A stretch of DNA of 14,167 bases from an uncultured Kiloniellales bacterium (GTDB lineage Bacteria > Pseudomonadota > Alphaproteobacteria > Kiloniellales > JAKSDN01). Location: the NCBI GenBank assembly GCA_947259625.1, contig CAMYMY010000046.1, forward strand, positions 1 to 14,167, given 5' to 3'. This document shows positions 5,338-14,167 of the stretch, piece after piece. Position 1 is the first letter of the stretch, and each line of letters opens with the position of its first letter. The notes beneath the pieces are model-generated. The model had not been told where the DNA came from, made no database searches, and saw only the letters and a list, made by a program, of their open reading frames with translations. Position numbers and translations under genes: made by a program.

Positions 5338-8300
5338 GCTTTGATCTCGGACGCGAGCGGGAAGTGAGGGGCACCGGCGCCGCAGTCGCAGCTCCTTCTC
5401 AGGTGGAAGAGCCTATCCGCGCCGAGCTCTTTAGCATCGAGCGCCTGGAGCAACACGCTGAGAGCCTGGCTGCGGCCGAGCGAATCACCGAGAGGCCCAC
5501 CAAAGGACGGGATCTTCTGCCGAGGGTTCGCGAGAACGGGCGCGAACTTCTGGCGTCGTACCACAACATCGTCAAGGCAGTCGGGGCGAAGAGCGAGATC
5601 ACACTCGCCGAGGAGTGGTTCCTCGACAACTTCCACGTCGTGGACGAGCAGCTCCGGGAGATCCAAGACCACCTGCCAAGAGGCTACTACCGTGTACTAC
5701 CGAAGATCGCGGCGGGCCACCTTGCAGGAACCCCGCGCGTCTATGGGCTGGCGTGGGCCTACGTGGCCCATACAGACAGCCGGTTCGAGCTGAAGACGCT
5801 TCAACGCTTCGCGCGAGCCTACCAGCGCATCCAACCCCTCAACATCGGCGAGCTCTGGGCAGTGCCCATCCACCTGCGTATCGTGTTGGTGGAGAATCTG
5901 CGGCGGTTGTCGGAGCAGGTAGTCCACGCCCGTCATGCGCGGGCCAAGGCCGACGCGCTGGCGGACCGCCTTCTGGGCTTGAGCGGTCGGCTCGCGGAGA
6001 GCAGCGAGGACGTCCTGCGAGGTTTGGAGGACGCACCCCTGGCGCGCCCATTCGCGGTGCAGCTCGCCCAGCGGATCTATGACCAAGATGTGTCGACCAT
6101 GTCAGCTCTGGTCTGGCTCAACCAAAGGCTGAGCACCCAGGGGACAACGCCCAGTGAGGCGGTGGCCCAGGAACACCACGCCCAAGGCGCGGCCAACGCC
6201 ACCGTCCGGAACATCATCAGCAGCATGCGATGGATGTCCTCCATCGACTGGCTCGAGTTCTTCGAGAGCGTCAGCCTGGTGGATGAAGCCCTGCGCGAAT
6301 CGCCTGCGTTTTCAGCCATGGATTTCACGACGCGGGACGAGTACCGGAAGCAGATCGAACTCCTCTCCCGCGGATCCGGGCGGTCGGAGATCAAAGTGGC
6401 GCGGGAGGCAGTGCGGATCGCCCGGAACACAACGCAGGAGAACGCGCGAGCACCGCGCCCCGCGCCGGGGACGGATTCCTCGGAGGGTGAGCCGAGGCTT
6501 GCGGGTGTTCCCGAGCGCCCCGAGGAGGACCCGGGGTACTACCTCGTCTCCGAGGGCCGTAGGGACTTCGAGCGCAGGCTCGGCTTCCGCTTCCACCCGC
6601 GCCTCTGGTTCCATCGCGCGTGCCGCGCCCACGCTATCGCGGGATATCTCGGAGCCATCGCAGCCCTGACCGCACTCCCGCTCTGCGGTCTCTTGTCGAT
6701 CGCGTCGTCCGCGGGAGCAGGGCCCTGGATCCTCGTCCTCCTGGCGATCCTCGGCGTCGTGCCCGTTTCGGAGATCGCGGTGTCGTTCGTCCATCGCATG
6801 ATCCCGGCCCTGCTTCCGCCTCGCAGACTCCCCAAGCTCGAGCTCGCGCAGGGCGTGCCGCCCGAGCTTCGAACCCTGGTCGTCGTGCCGACGTTGCTCA
6901 CAAGTCACGCCGACCTCGAGGAGCAGCTCGAACGACTCGAGGTGCACTACCTGGCCAATCCGGACGGCCATCTCTATTTTGCCCTCCTGACCGACTGGGC
7001 GGACGCATCGCATGAGCGTATGCCCAGCGACGAGGAACTCGTAGCGGCACTCGACAAAGGCATCGAGCGCCTCAATTCACACTACGACGGTCCACCCGAA
7101 GGCGGGAAGCGCTTCCTCCTGTTGCACCGCCGGCGCCTTTGGAACGAGCGGGAAGGCAAGTGGATCGGCTGGGAGAGGAAACGGGGGAAACTCCACGAGC
7201 TGAACCGGCTGCTCCGGGGGGCCACCGACACCACGTTCGTGCCGTTCCACGGCCGCCCGCCCGCGCTGCCCGAGGGCGTCCGCTACGTCATTACCCTGGA
7301 CGCCGACACCCGGCTTCCCAAGGGCGCCGCCTACCGCCTGGTGGGGGCGATGGCCCACCCGTTGAATCGGCCACGCTTCGACCCCCGGAAGGGACGCGTC
7401 GTCGAAGGTTACGCGGTCTTGCAGCCCCGGATCACACCGTCCTTGCCCACCGGCCCGGGCAGTACGACCTACAAACGGATCGTCTCGGGTCCCGGCGGTG
7501 TGGATCCCTACGGGGCTGCGGTCTCCGATGTGTACCAGGACCTCTTCGAAGAAGGGTCCTACACAGGCAAGGGGATCTACGACGTCGATACCTTCGAGGC
7601 GGCGCTCGAGGGGAAGGTCCCGGAAAACGCGGTTCTCAGCCATGATCTCTTCGAGGGTTTGTTCGCGCGTGCCGGGCTGCTGACCGATGTGGACCTCTTC
7701 GAGGAGTTCCCCTCCAACTACGAGGTGGCAGCGCGCCGCCACCATCGGTGGGTACGGGGCGACTGGCAGCTCCTTCCCTGGATCTTGGGCCACGCGCGCG
7801 ACGCCACCGGGCGGAAATCGAGGACTCGCATCCCCACCCAGGGCCGATGGAAGATGGTCGACAATCTTCGCCGAAGCCTCGTCGCGCCTGCGTCGTTTCT
7901 ACTCGCGGTCGCCGCCTGGATCCTGCCAGGCGTTGCTCCGCTCCTCTGGACCGGTCTGTTCGTCGGATCGATCGCGGTGCCGGCCTTCATCCCGGTCCTC
8001 GACGGCCTCGTCCCGCGGCGATGGGGCATCTCCAAGCGAAGCCACCTACGCGCAGTGGGCCACGACCTCTTCGTGGCTGTGTCGCAGACGTTCCTGGCCA
8101 TCACCATGCTGGCCCACCAGGCCTGGCTCATGGCGGACGCCGTATTACGCACGCTCGGGCGGCTCTACATCACGAAACGGAACCTGCTCGAGTGGGTTAC
8201 GGCCGCGCAGGCGGGGTACGGGGCTGATCTCAGGCTCAGCCGCTTCTACCGACACCTTCACTGGGGCGTCGTCCTCGCCGCCTTGGCGGGCCTGCTCTTC

Positions 8301-11300
8301 GTCGTGCTCAAGCCGGCAGCTTGGCCCGTAGCCACGCCGTTCGTTCTCCTGTGGGTGCTGTCGCCCGTCATCGCCTGGCGGCTGAGTCTCCCGCCGAAGC
8401 TCGTGGAGGCGCAGGTTCTCCACCCCCAGGAGGCGCGCTCCTTACGGCTCGTCGCCCGCCGCACCTGGCGCTTCTTCGAAACATTCGTGGACGAGGAAGG
8501 GCATGCGCTCCCGCCGGACAACTTCCAGGAAGACCCCGAGCCGGCCATCGCCTACCGCACGTCGCCGACGAATCTGGGACTCTATCTACTGAGCACGACG
8601 GTTGCCCATGACTTCGGCTGGATCGGGATCCTCGACGCTGCGAAACGGCTCGAGGACACGCTCGAGACCATGACAAACCTGCGTCGCTTCCGCGGCCACT
8701 TCTTCAATTGGTACAACACGCGGGACCTCCAGCCGCTCGATCCCGTCTACGTCTCCACCGTCGACAGCGGCAATCTGGCTGGGCATCTGATCGCCGTGGC
8801 GCAAGCGTGCCGCGAGCTGATACATCGCCCCCTCCTCGGCCCGGAGATCATGGAGGGGACCCGGGACGCGCTCGAGCTTTTTCTCGACGCGGATGAGCAA
8901 GCCGAGCATCCCCAGCGTGCGCAGACGGTGACGGAGGCGCATCTACGCGAGGCAGCGAGGGCGCTGGGAGCCATCCTCGACAATCCTCCCGCGTCCCTTC
9001 CCGGATGGGTGCGGCGGCTTGAGGAGCTGGAGGCGCAGGCGGAGAATCTGCTGGACATTGCCCGGACGCTCGCGAGTGAAGTTGACGCAGGATCCCGTTC
9101 CGATGTCCTGGCATGGGCGAGGAGCGTGCGGGACTGCGTCAAGAGCCACGCCCGCGACGTCGAAACGGCCCAGTTTCTGGAGGGTCTGGACGCATCCCAA
9201 AAGGCAGGGACCGCCCTAGGGCACCGCCTCTCGGCCATCGCACTCCGCGCCGAAGCGATGGTCCAGACCATGGACTTCCGATTCCTCTTCGACTCCTCGC
9301 GCAAACTGTTCTCAATCGGCTATCGCGTGGCCGACGGCACGCTCGATCCTAGCTGCTACGACCTGTTGGCATCCGAGGCAAGGCTGGGAAGCTTCGTGGC
9401 CATCGCCAAGGGCGACGTTTCACCCCGGCATTGGTTCCTGCTGGGCCGGGCTCTCACGCCGGTGGGGCGCGGTGTCGCCCTCGTCTCCTGGTCGGGTTCC
9501 ATGTTCGAATACCTGATGCCGCTTCTCGTGATGCGGCAGCCCGCGCACAGCCTCCTGGATCTCACCTGCCATCTCGTGGTGGCGCGCCAGATCCTGTACG
9601 GCGCAGAGCGGACTGTGCCGTGGGGAGTCTCCGAATCGGCCCACAACATTCGCGACCTGGAGCTCACATACCAGTACTCGGATTTCGGTGTACCGGGCCT
9701 GGGGCTCAAGCGCGGCCTGTACGAGGACGTCGTAGTGGCCCCCTACGCGACCGCACTCGCCGCGATGCTGGATCCCAGAGCCGCACTGAGCAATTTCGCG
9801 CGCCTCCAGGAAGCCGGGGCGCAAGGTGCCTACGGGTTCTATGAAGCCCTCGACTACACGCCATCCTCTTTGCCGGAAGGCGCTAGCGTGGCCGTGGTAC
9901 GAGCGTACATGGCCCATCACCAGGGTATGACCCTCGTCTCCCTGGGAAACGTAATTCACGACGGCCTGACGCGGCGCCGCTTTCACGGCCATCCCATGGT
10001 CCAGGCGGCGGAGCTCCTGCTCCAGGAACGGACGCCGCGTTCAGTGGCCGTAACTCGGCCGCGGGGCGAGGAGGTGCGGGTGGCGCCGCTCGTGCGCGAC
10101 CTCGTTCTCCCCACGTTGCGGCGGTTCGAATCGCCGCACGACATCACACCCCGCACCCATCTCCTCTCCAACGGCCGCTACACGGTCATGATCACGGCGG
10201 CGGGCTCCGGGTTCAGCCGGTGGAAAGGCCTCGCCGTCACCCGCTGGCGGGAGGACACGACGCGTGACTGCTGGGGCACATTCGTCTTCCTGCGGGACAT
10301 CCAAACCGGTGATGTCTGGTCCGTTGGCTTCCAGCCGAGCGGAGCAGAAATGGACCGATACAACGTGGTGTATTCCGAGGACCGGGCCAAAATCGTGCAG
10401 CGAGATCGGTCCCTATCGATCACCCTCGAGATCGTCGTCTCACCCGAGGACGACGCCGAGCTCCGCCAGCTGATGGTGACCAATCTCGGGAACGGCGACC
10501 GTGAGATCGATTTCACGTCCTATGCCGAGGTCGTGCTGGCTCCCCAGGACGTGGACGAAGCCCACCCCGCCTTCTCGAACCTTTTTGTGGAGACGGAGTT
10601 CGTTCCCGAGTTCGGGACCCTGCTGGCAACACGGCGACCGCGTTCCGCAGACGAGCCCCCGATCTGGCTCGCTCATGTCGTCACTGCGGTCGAGGGGCAG
10701 CCGGCTCTGCCGTTGCAGTGCGAGAGTGACCGCGCACGCTTTCTCGGCCGGGGCCGCGGGATTCGGTCTCCTCTCTCCGTAAACGACGGGGGACCCCTTT
10801 CGGGTACGGCCGGGACGGTTCTGGATCCCATCATCAGCCTCCGGCAGCGGCTCGCGATTCCGCGGGGAGAGACGGTCCGACTCGTGTTCACCACGCTCGT
10901 GGCCTCGACCCGGGACGAGGCACTCGAGATGGCGGAGAAGTACCACCAGCCGGCAACGTTCGAGCGGGAGGGCTCGCTGGCCTGGACGCAGGCGCAGGTC
11001 CAGCTGCACCACCTCCGAATCACCCCGGACGAGGCGCATCTCTTCCAGCGTCTCGCTAATCGTCTGCTGTACACCGACCCCACGTCGCGCGCCGCGCCTC
11101 AGGTGCTGGCCTCGAACCGCAGTGGCCCGTCTGGGCTCTGGCCCTACGGCATCTCTGGCGATCTTCCCATCGCCCTGCTCCGCATCGAGCGGGAGGAGGA
11201 GCGCGACCTCGTGCGCCAGCTCCTGCGGGCGCGGGACTATTGGCGGCTGAAGGGAATCGCTGCCGATCTGGTGATCCTCAACGCAAGCAGCGCCTCCTAT

Positions 11301-13991
11301 ACACAAGAGCTCCAGGAATTCCTCGAGGACATGGTGCGGGCGAGCCGGTCGACGGCGGGCGAGGAACAGCCCAGGAAACAGGGCGGCGTATTCCTGCTTC
11401 GCGCCGACATCGTGCCTTCGCAGGACCGGGACCTCCTGCGCGCAGCAGCACGAATCGTGATTCTCGCGCACAGGGGCACGCTGTCCGAGCAGGTGGTCCG
11501 ACTGGGAGGAGCGAGGCCCGGGCCGGTTCGGCCGCGGCTCCGATCGCCGCGCGAGATGGCCACGTTCGTTGCTCCGCCCTCACTGGATCTCGAACTCTGG
11601 AACGGCCTCGGCGGATTCGCAGCGAGTGCTCGCGAGTACGTCACAGTCCTCGGCAAGGGGCAATGGACCCCGGCTCCCTGGATCAACGTGCTGGCGAATC
11701 CGGAGTTCGGCTTCCAGGTCTCCGAGTCGGGCTCGGGCTACACATGGTCCGTGAACAGCCGCGAGAATAAGCTCACACACTGGTCGAACGATGCCGTCAG
11801 CGACCCTCCGAGTGAGACAATCTATGTCCGGGACGATGACAGCGGTCGCGTCTGGGGGCCGACCCTCCTTCCCATCCGCGAAGAGCCCTGGCCCTATGTC
11901 ATTCGGCACGGTCAAGGGTACAGTCGCTTCGAGCACACATCGCATGGCATCGCACTGGATCTGCTTCAGTTCGTGCCTGTTCGAGACTCCGTTAAGATCT
12001 CGCGCCTCACCCTTGAGAATCGCTCGGACCGGAAGCGGCGACTTTCCATCACGGCCTATGTGGAGTGGGTGCTGGGGGTTTCACGGAGTCACTCTGCGCC
12101 CCACGTGGTCACCGAGATCGACGCCACGACTCGAGCTCTGTTTGCGCGAAATGCCTGGAACGGGGAGTTCGCGGACCGGGTCGCGTTTGCCGATCTGGGC
12201 GGAAGTCAGACCTCCTGGACCGGCGACCGCCTCGAGTTCCTGGGCCGGAACGCGAGCCTCGACCACCCCGCGTCGCTGGAGAAGGGGGCGGAGCTATCGG
12301 GGAAGACCGGAGCGGGCCTGGATCCCTGCGCCGCCCTCCAGACGAACGTGGAACTCGAGCCGGGAGAACGCACCGAATTGCTGTTCCTGCTGGGTGAAGG
12401 CGCTGGCCTTGACGAAGCCCGATCTCTCGTTAAACGCTACCGCACGAAGAACTGTGATACGGCGCTCCGCGAGGTCGAGGACCAGTGGAACCAGGTCCTG
12501 GGCACGGTCCAGGTAGAGACACCCGATCCCTCCATCGATGTTCTGCTCAACCGCTGGCTTCTCTATCAAACGCTCTCGTGCCGCATCTGGGCCCGCTCTG
12601 CATTCTACCAGTCCGGAGGGGCGTACGGATTCCGCGACCAGCTCCAGGACGTCCTGGCCCTGGCGGTGACGAAGCCCGAGCTCGTCCGTGAGCACCTCCT
12701 CCGAGCCGCTGCGCGACAGTTCCGGGAAGGGGACGTCCAGCACTGGTGGCATCCCCCGACGGGGCGCGGGGTTCGGACCCGGATCTCCGACGACCGCCTC
12801 TGGTTGCCGTATGCGGTGGTTCACTATCTCCGGACCACCGAGGACGCGGCGGTGCTCGACGAAGAGGTTCCGTGGCTCGAAGGACCGGTCCTGGAGGACG
12901 ACCAGCAGGAGGCCTACTTCGAGCCCACGGAGTCGGAAGATCGGGCGACGCTATACGAACACTGCGCGCGGGCCCTGGATTGCAGTCTCGACGCGGGCGC
13001 CCACGGCCTCCCCTTTATCGGAGCCGGCGATTGGAACGACGGCATGGACCGCGTCGGGCACGAGGGCAGAGGGGAGAGCGTCTGGCTGGGCTGGTTTCTG
13101 CTCGTGAATCTAAACGAGTTCGCTCCGATCGCCGACCGTCGCGCAGAAAGTGATCGTGCAGCAAGCTGGCGGGGTCGGGCCGCTTCTCTCAAGGCATCAC
13201 TGGACGCGGCATGGGACGGGGCGTGGTACAAGCGCGCCTTCTTTGACGACGGAACGCCGCTTGGATCGGCGGAAAACGAGGAATGCCAAATCGACTCCAT
13301 TGCCCAGTCGTGGGCCGTCATTTCCGGAGCGGCCGACGAGCGGCGGGCGCGACAGGCCATGGAGTCCGTGGAGCAGCGGCTCGTCCGGCGCGACGACCGC
13401 CTGGCACTGCTCTTTTCCCCGCCCTTTAACGATACACCCCGGGACCCGGGATACATCAAGGGTTATCTCCCCGGCGTTCGAGAAAACGGCGGGCAGTACA
13501 CACACGCCGCGGTCTGGTCGGTCGTGGCTTTGGCCATGCTCGGCGAGGGGGACAAGGCCGTCGAGCTCTTCAATCTTCTGAGCCCGATCCATCACGCGAG
13601 TCGTCGCGCGGACCTTCACCGTTACAAGAGCGAGCCGTACGCCGTAGCCGCAGATGTCTATTCCTGCCCGCCCCACGTAGGACGGGGAGGATGGACTTGG
13701 TACACCGGAGCTGCGGGATGGCTCTATCGTGCGGGGCTGGAGTGGATTCTAGGCCTCCGCAAACAAGGTTCCGCGCTCCGCATCGATCCCTGCATCCCCC
13801 GCGACTGGAAGCGCTTCGAGATTACCTACCGTTACGGGGGTGCCCTCTACCGAATCACGGTCGATAATCCAAAGGGAGTTTGTCGCGGTGTTTCCCGAAT
13901 CATCCTCGACAGAGCCGCGCTCTCGAAGGAAGCGCTGGTCCCGTTGTGCGACGACGGTTCGAAGCACCGGATCCAGGTGCTGCTCGGGTAG
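5334..13991 (+). CDS. ndvB: cyclic beta-1,2-glucan synthase (NdvB/ChvB/Cgs type)
   Basis: This is a 2,885-residue inner-membrane enzyme, about the length of the Agrobacterium and Brucella proteins (~2,830-2,870). It makes cyclic beta-1,2-glucans from UDP-glucose. The order is as follows. Residues 1-430 are a soluble N-region (EEWFLDNFHVVDEQL near 93). A first membrane pair lies at ~435-490. The GT84 glucosyltransferase spans ~510-840, with TLDADT (D656, D658), LSHDLFEG (D771) and HHRWVRGDWQ (R805, W806). Further membrane segments lie at ~848-940 and 976-1020. A linker follows, then the glycoamylase-like cyclising domain (~1319-1507: WSGSMFEYLMP, WGVSESAHN with E1434). GH94 beta-sandwich and helical regions begin at ~1608 (THLLSNGRY) and ~1901 (GLWPYGISGDLPI). 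A second GH94 module starts at ~2101 and carries YGFRDQLQD, GDWNDGMD (D2569, the catalytic-acid position) and ENGGQYTHA. In the family GT84 elongates a protein-linked chain, GH94 trims it by phosphorolysis and the middle domain closes the ring. No export ABC transporter (NdvA/ChvA) is in the window. It starts in the ATGA overlap without a clear Shine-Dalgarno and has no internal break. Confidence 0.93.
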   Translation: MSFDLGREREVRGTGAAVAAPSQVEEPIRAELFSIERLEQHAESLAAAERITERPTKGRDLLPRVRENGRELLASYHNIVKAVGAKSEITLAEEWFLDNFHVVDEQLREIQDHLPRGYYRVLPKIAAGHLAGTPRVYGLAWAYVAHTDSRFELKTLQRFARAYQRIQPLNIGELWAVPIHLRIVLVENLRRLSEQVVHARHARAKADALADRLLGLSGRLAESSEDVLRGLEDAPLARPFAVQLAQRIYDQDVSTMSALVWLNQRLSTQGTTPSEAVAQEHHAQGAANATVRNIISSMRWMSSIDWLEFFESVSLVDEALRESPAFSAMDFTTRDEYRKQIELLSRGSGRSEIKVAREAVRIARNTTQENARAPRPAPGTDSSEGEPRLAGVPERPEEDPGYYLVSEGRRDFERRLGFRFHPRLWFHRACRAHAIAGYLGAIAALTALPLCGLLSIASSAGAGPWILVLLAILGVVPVSEIAVSFVHRMIPALLPPRRLPKLELAQGVPPELRTLVVVPTLLTSHADLEEQLERLEVHYLANPDGHLYFALLTDWADASHERMPSDEELVAALDKGIERLNSHYDGPPEGGKRFLLLHRRRLWNEREGKWIGWERKRGKLHELNRLLRGATDTTFVPFHGRPPALPEGVRYVITLDADTRLPKGAAYRLVGAMAHPLNRPRFDPRKGRVVEGYAVLQPRITPSLPTGPGSTTYKRIVSGPGGVDPYGAAVSDVYQDLFEEGSYTGKGIYDVDTFEAALEGKVPENAVLSHDLFEGLFARAGLLTDVDLFEEFPSNYEVAARRHHRWVRGDWQLLPWILGHARDATGRKSRTRIPTQGRWKMVDNLRRSLVAPASFLLAVAAWILPGVAPLLWTGLFVGSIAVPAFIPVLDGLVPRRWGISKRSHLRAVGHDLFVAVSQTFLAITMLAHQAWLMADAVLRTLGRLYITKRNLLEWVTAAQAGYGADLRLSRFYRHLHWGVVLAALAGLLFVVLKPAAWPVATPFVLLWVLSPVIAWRLSLPPKLVEAQVLHPQEARSLRLVARRTWRFFETFVDEEGHALPPDNFQEDPEPAIAYRTSPTNLGLYLLSTTVAHDFGWIGILDAAKRLEDTLETMTNLRRFRGHFFNWYNTRDLQPLDPVYVSTVDSGNLAGHLIAVAQACRELIHRPLLGPEIMEGTRDALELFLDADEQAEHPQRAQTVTEAHLREAARALGAILDNPPASLPGWVRRLEELEAQAENLLDIARTLASEVDAGSRSDVLAWARSVRDCVKSHARDVETAQFLEGLDASQKAGTALGHRLSAIALRAEAMVQTMDFRFLFDSSRKLFSIGYRVADGTLDPSCYDLLASEARLGSFVAIAKGDVSPRHWFLLGRALTPVGRGVALVSWSGSMFEYLMPLLVMRQPAHSLLDLTCHLVVARQILYGAERTVPWGVSESAHNIRDLELTYQYSDFGVPGLGLKRGLYEDVVVAPYATALAAMLDPRAALSNFARLQEAGAQGAYGFYEALDYTPSSLPEGASVAVVRAYMAHHQGMTLVSLGNVIHDGLTRRRFHGHPMVQAAELLLQERTPRSVAVTRPRGEEVRVAPLVRDLVLPTLRRFESPHDITPRTHLLSNGRYTVMITAAGSGFSRWKGLAVTRWREDTTRDCWGTFVFLRDIQTGDVWSVGFQPSGAEMDRYNVVYSEDRAKIVQRDRSLSITLEIVVSPEDDAELRQLMVTNLGNGDREIDFTSYAEVVLAPQDVDEAHPAFSNLFVETEFVPEFGTLLATRRPRSADEPPIWLAHVVTAVEGQPALPLQCESDRARFLGRGRGIRSPLSVNDGGPLSGTAGTVLDPIISLRQRLAIPRGETVRLVFTTLVASTRDEALEMAEKYHQPATFEREGSLAWTQAQVQLHHLRITPDEAHLFQRLANRLLYTDPTSRAAPQVLASNRSGPSGLWPYGISGDLPIALLRIEREEERDLVRQLLRARDYWRLKGIAADLVILNASSASYTQELQEFLEDMVRASRSTAGEEQPRKQGGVFLLRADIVPSQDRDLLRAAARIVILAHRGTLSEQVVRLGGARPGPVRPRLRSPREMATFVAPPSLDLELWNGLGGFAASAREYVTVLGKGQWTPAPWINVLANPEFGFQVSESGSGYTWSVNSRENKLTHWSNDAVSDPPSETIYVRDDDSGRVWGPTLLPIREEPWPYVIRHGQGYSRFEHTSHGIALDLLQFVPVRDSVKISRLTLENRSDRKRRLSITAYVEWVLGVSRSHSAPHVVTEIDATTRALFARNAWNGEFADRVAFADLGGSQTSWTGDRLEFLGRNASLDHPASLEKGAELSGKTGAGLDPCAALQTNVELEPGERTELLFLLGEGAGLDEARSLVKRYRTKNCDTALREVEDQWNQVLGTVQVETPDPSIDVLLNRWLLYQTLSCRIWARSAFYQSGGAYGFRDQLQDVLALAVTKPELVREHLLRAAARQFREGDVQHWWHPPTGRGVRTRISDDRLWLPYAVVHYLRTTEDAAVLDEEVPWLEGPVLEDDQQEAYFEPTESEDRATLYEHCARALDCSLDAGAHGLPFIGAGDWNDGMDRVGHEGRGESVWLGWFLLVNLNEFAPIADRRAESDRAASWRGRAASLKASLDAAWDGAWYKRAFFDDGTPLGSAENEECQIDSIAQSWAVISGAADERRARQAMESVEQRLVRRDDRLALLFSPPFNDTPRDPGYIKGYLPGVRENGGQYTHAAVWSVVALAMLGEGDKAVELFNLLSPIHHASRRADLHRYKSEPYAVAADVYSCPPHVGRGGWTWYTGAAGWLYRAGLEWILGLRKQGSALRIDPCIPRDWKRFEITYRYGGALYRITVDNPKGVCRGVSRIILDRAALSKEALVPLCDDGSKHRIQVLLG

Positions 13992-14013
13992 GCGCTCCTC
14001 CCTTGGCACGTAT

Positions 14014-14031
14014 CAACGTAAATTTGCGTTG
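14014..14031. repeat. near-perfect 18-bp palindrome
   Basis: CAACGTAAATTTGCGTTG is self-complementary except for one central T/G pair. It lies 22 bases after the glucan synthase stop. With no loop and no T-run it is not a standard terminator, and a protein-binding site is possible. Confidence 0.4.
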
Positions 14032-14039
14032 TTTCCGCG

Positions 14040-14051
14040 ATTATCGATAAT
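14040..14051. repeat. perfect 12-bp palindrome
   Basis: ATTATCGATAAT is perfectly self-complementary and lies 8 bases after the previous palindrome, in AT-rich sequence that contrasts with the glucan synthase gene. Its role is unknown. Confidence 0.35.
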
Positions 14052-14108
14052 GCTAGTCCACTTGCCAGAGTAAACCCAATCATTGCATAAATCTTGGCAG
14101 ATGTGAGG

Positions 14109-14167
14109 TTACGCGGCTTGTTTCAAAGTCGCCAGATAATGCAACAACTCAGATTTCACGGTGGGGT
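14109..14167 (-). CDS. possible C-terminal end of a minus-strand gene (enters from the right edge)
   Basis: On the minus strand a frame open from the window edge encodes PTVKSELLHYLATLKQAA and ends at TAA (complement of 14109-14111). The amphipathic leucine/alanine-rich tail looks protein-like and would make this gene convergent with the glucan synthase. Eighteen residues are not enough to name a family. It could equally be a chance frame. Confidence 0.25.
   Translation of the reverse strand, partial: PTVKSELLHYLATLKQAA

Noticed and set aside
10440..11471. Long minus-strand open frame (343 codons) within the glucan synthase
   Set aside because: It is a by-product of high G+C content opposite a conserved coding strand, with no family resemblance and no ribosome binding site. 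The same holds for the other long antisense frames between 5039 and 13676.
1..14167. CRISPR arrays, tRNA or rRNA genes
   Set aside because: No regularly spaced repeats and no tRNA- or rRNA-like segments were seen by eye on either strand.

Overview
The window looks like an accessory, mobile-element-scarred stretch of a proteobacterial chromosome (probably beta or gamma; low confidence). Two things point there: a DUF1840-like gene start at the left edge, and the mix of IS remnants with AbiE and HipBA toxin-antitoxin modules. Positions ~80-4990 and the last ~175 bases have mixed base composition with AT-rich intergenic patches. Positions ~5000-13990 are visibly and uniformly G+C-rich with G/C-ending codons, so that block probably has a different origin.

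Left part (1-1300). A minus-strand gene starts at 79 and runs off the window. It is followed by the last ~60 codons of an rve-type transposase (minus strand). That gene is cut by an IS6-family element (about 427-1195) whose own transposase carries a frameshift at ~770. The other half of the rve transposase is not found beyond the IS, which suggests an adjacent deletion.

Middle part (1304-4649). There is an intact metallophosphoesterase, then two toxin-antitoxin modules in tandem. The first is an AbiE module in decay: the AbiEi antitoxin has an in-frame TGA exactly between its winged-helix and antitoxin domains, and the AbiEii toxin has lost its nucleotidyltransferase core and its C-terminus. 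The second is an apparently intact hipBA operon with kinase residues in place, an excellent promoter and two palindromic operators. In both modules the predicted transcription start falls at or next to the ATG, so both may make leaderless mRNA.

Right part (4993-13991). A small XRE-type regulator gene, with two apparent compensating frameshifts, overlaps by 4 bases (ATGA) a single 2,885-residue gene for a cyclic beta-1,2-glucan synthase (NdvB/ChvB/Cgs type). Its order is N-terminal region, membrane segments, GT84 glucosyltransferase, membrane segments, glycoamylase-like cyclising domain and GH94 phosphorylase modules. It appears full length. The final 175 bases hold two short palindromes and possibly the C-terminal end of a minus-strand gene that begins outside the window.

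No wholly new system was identified with confidence. The most interesting points are the domain-boundary stop in AbiEi beside a gutted toxin, the operator architecture and possible leaderless start of hipBA, and the XRE/glucan-synthase pair as a compositionally foreign block among mobile-element debris.
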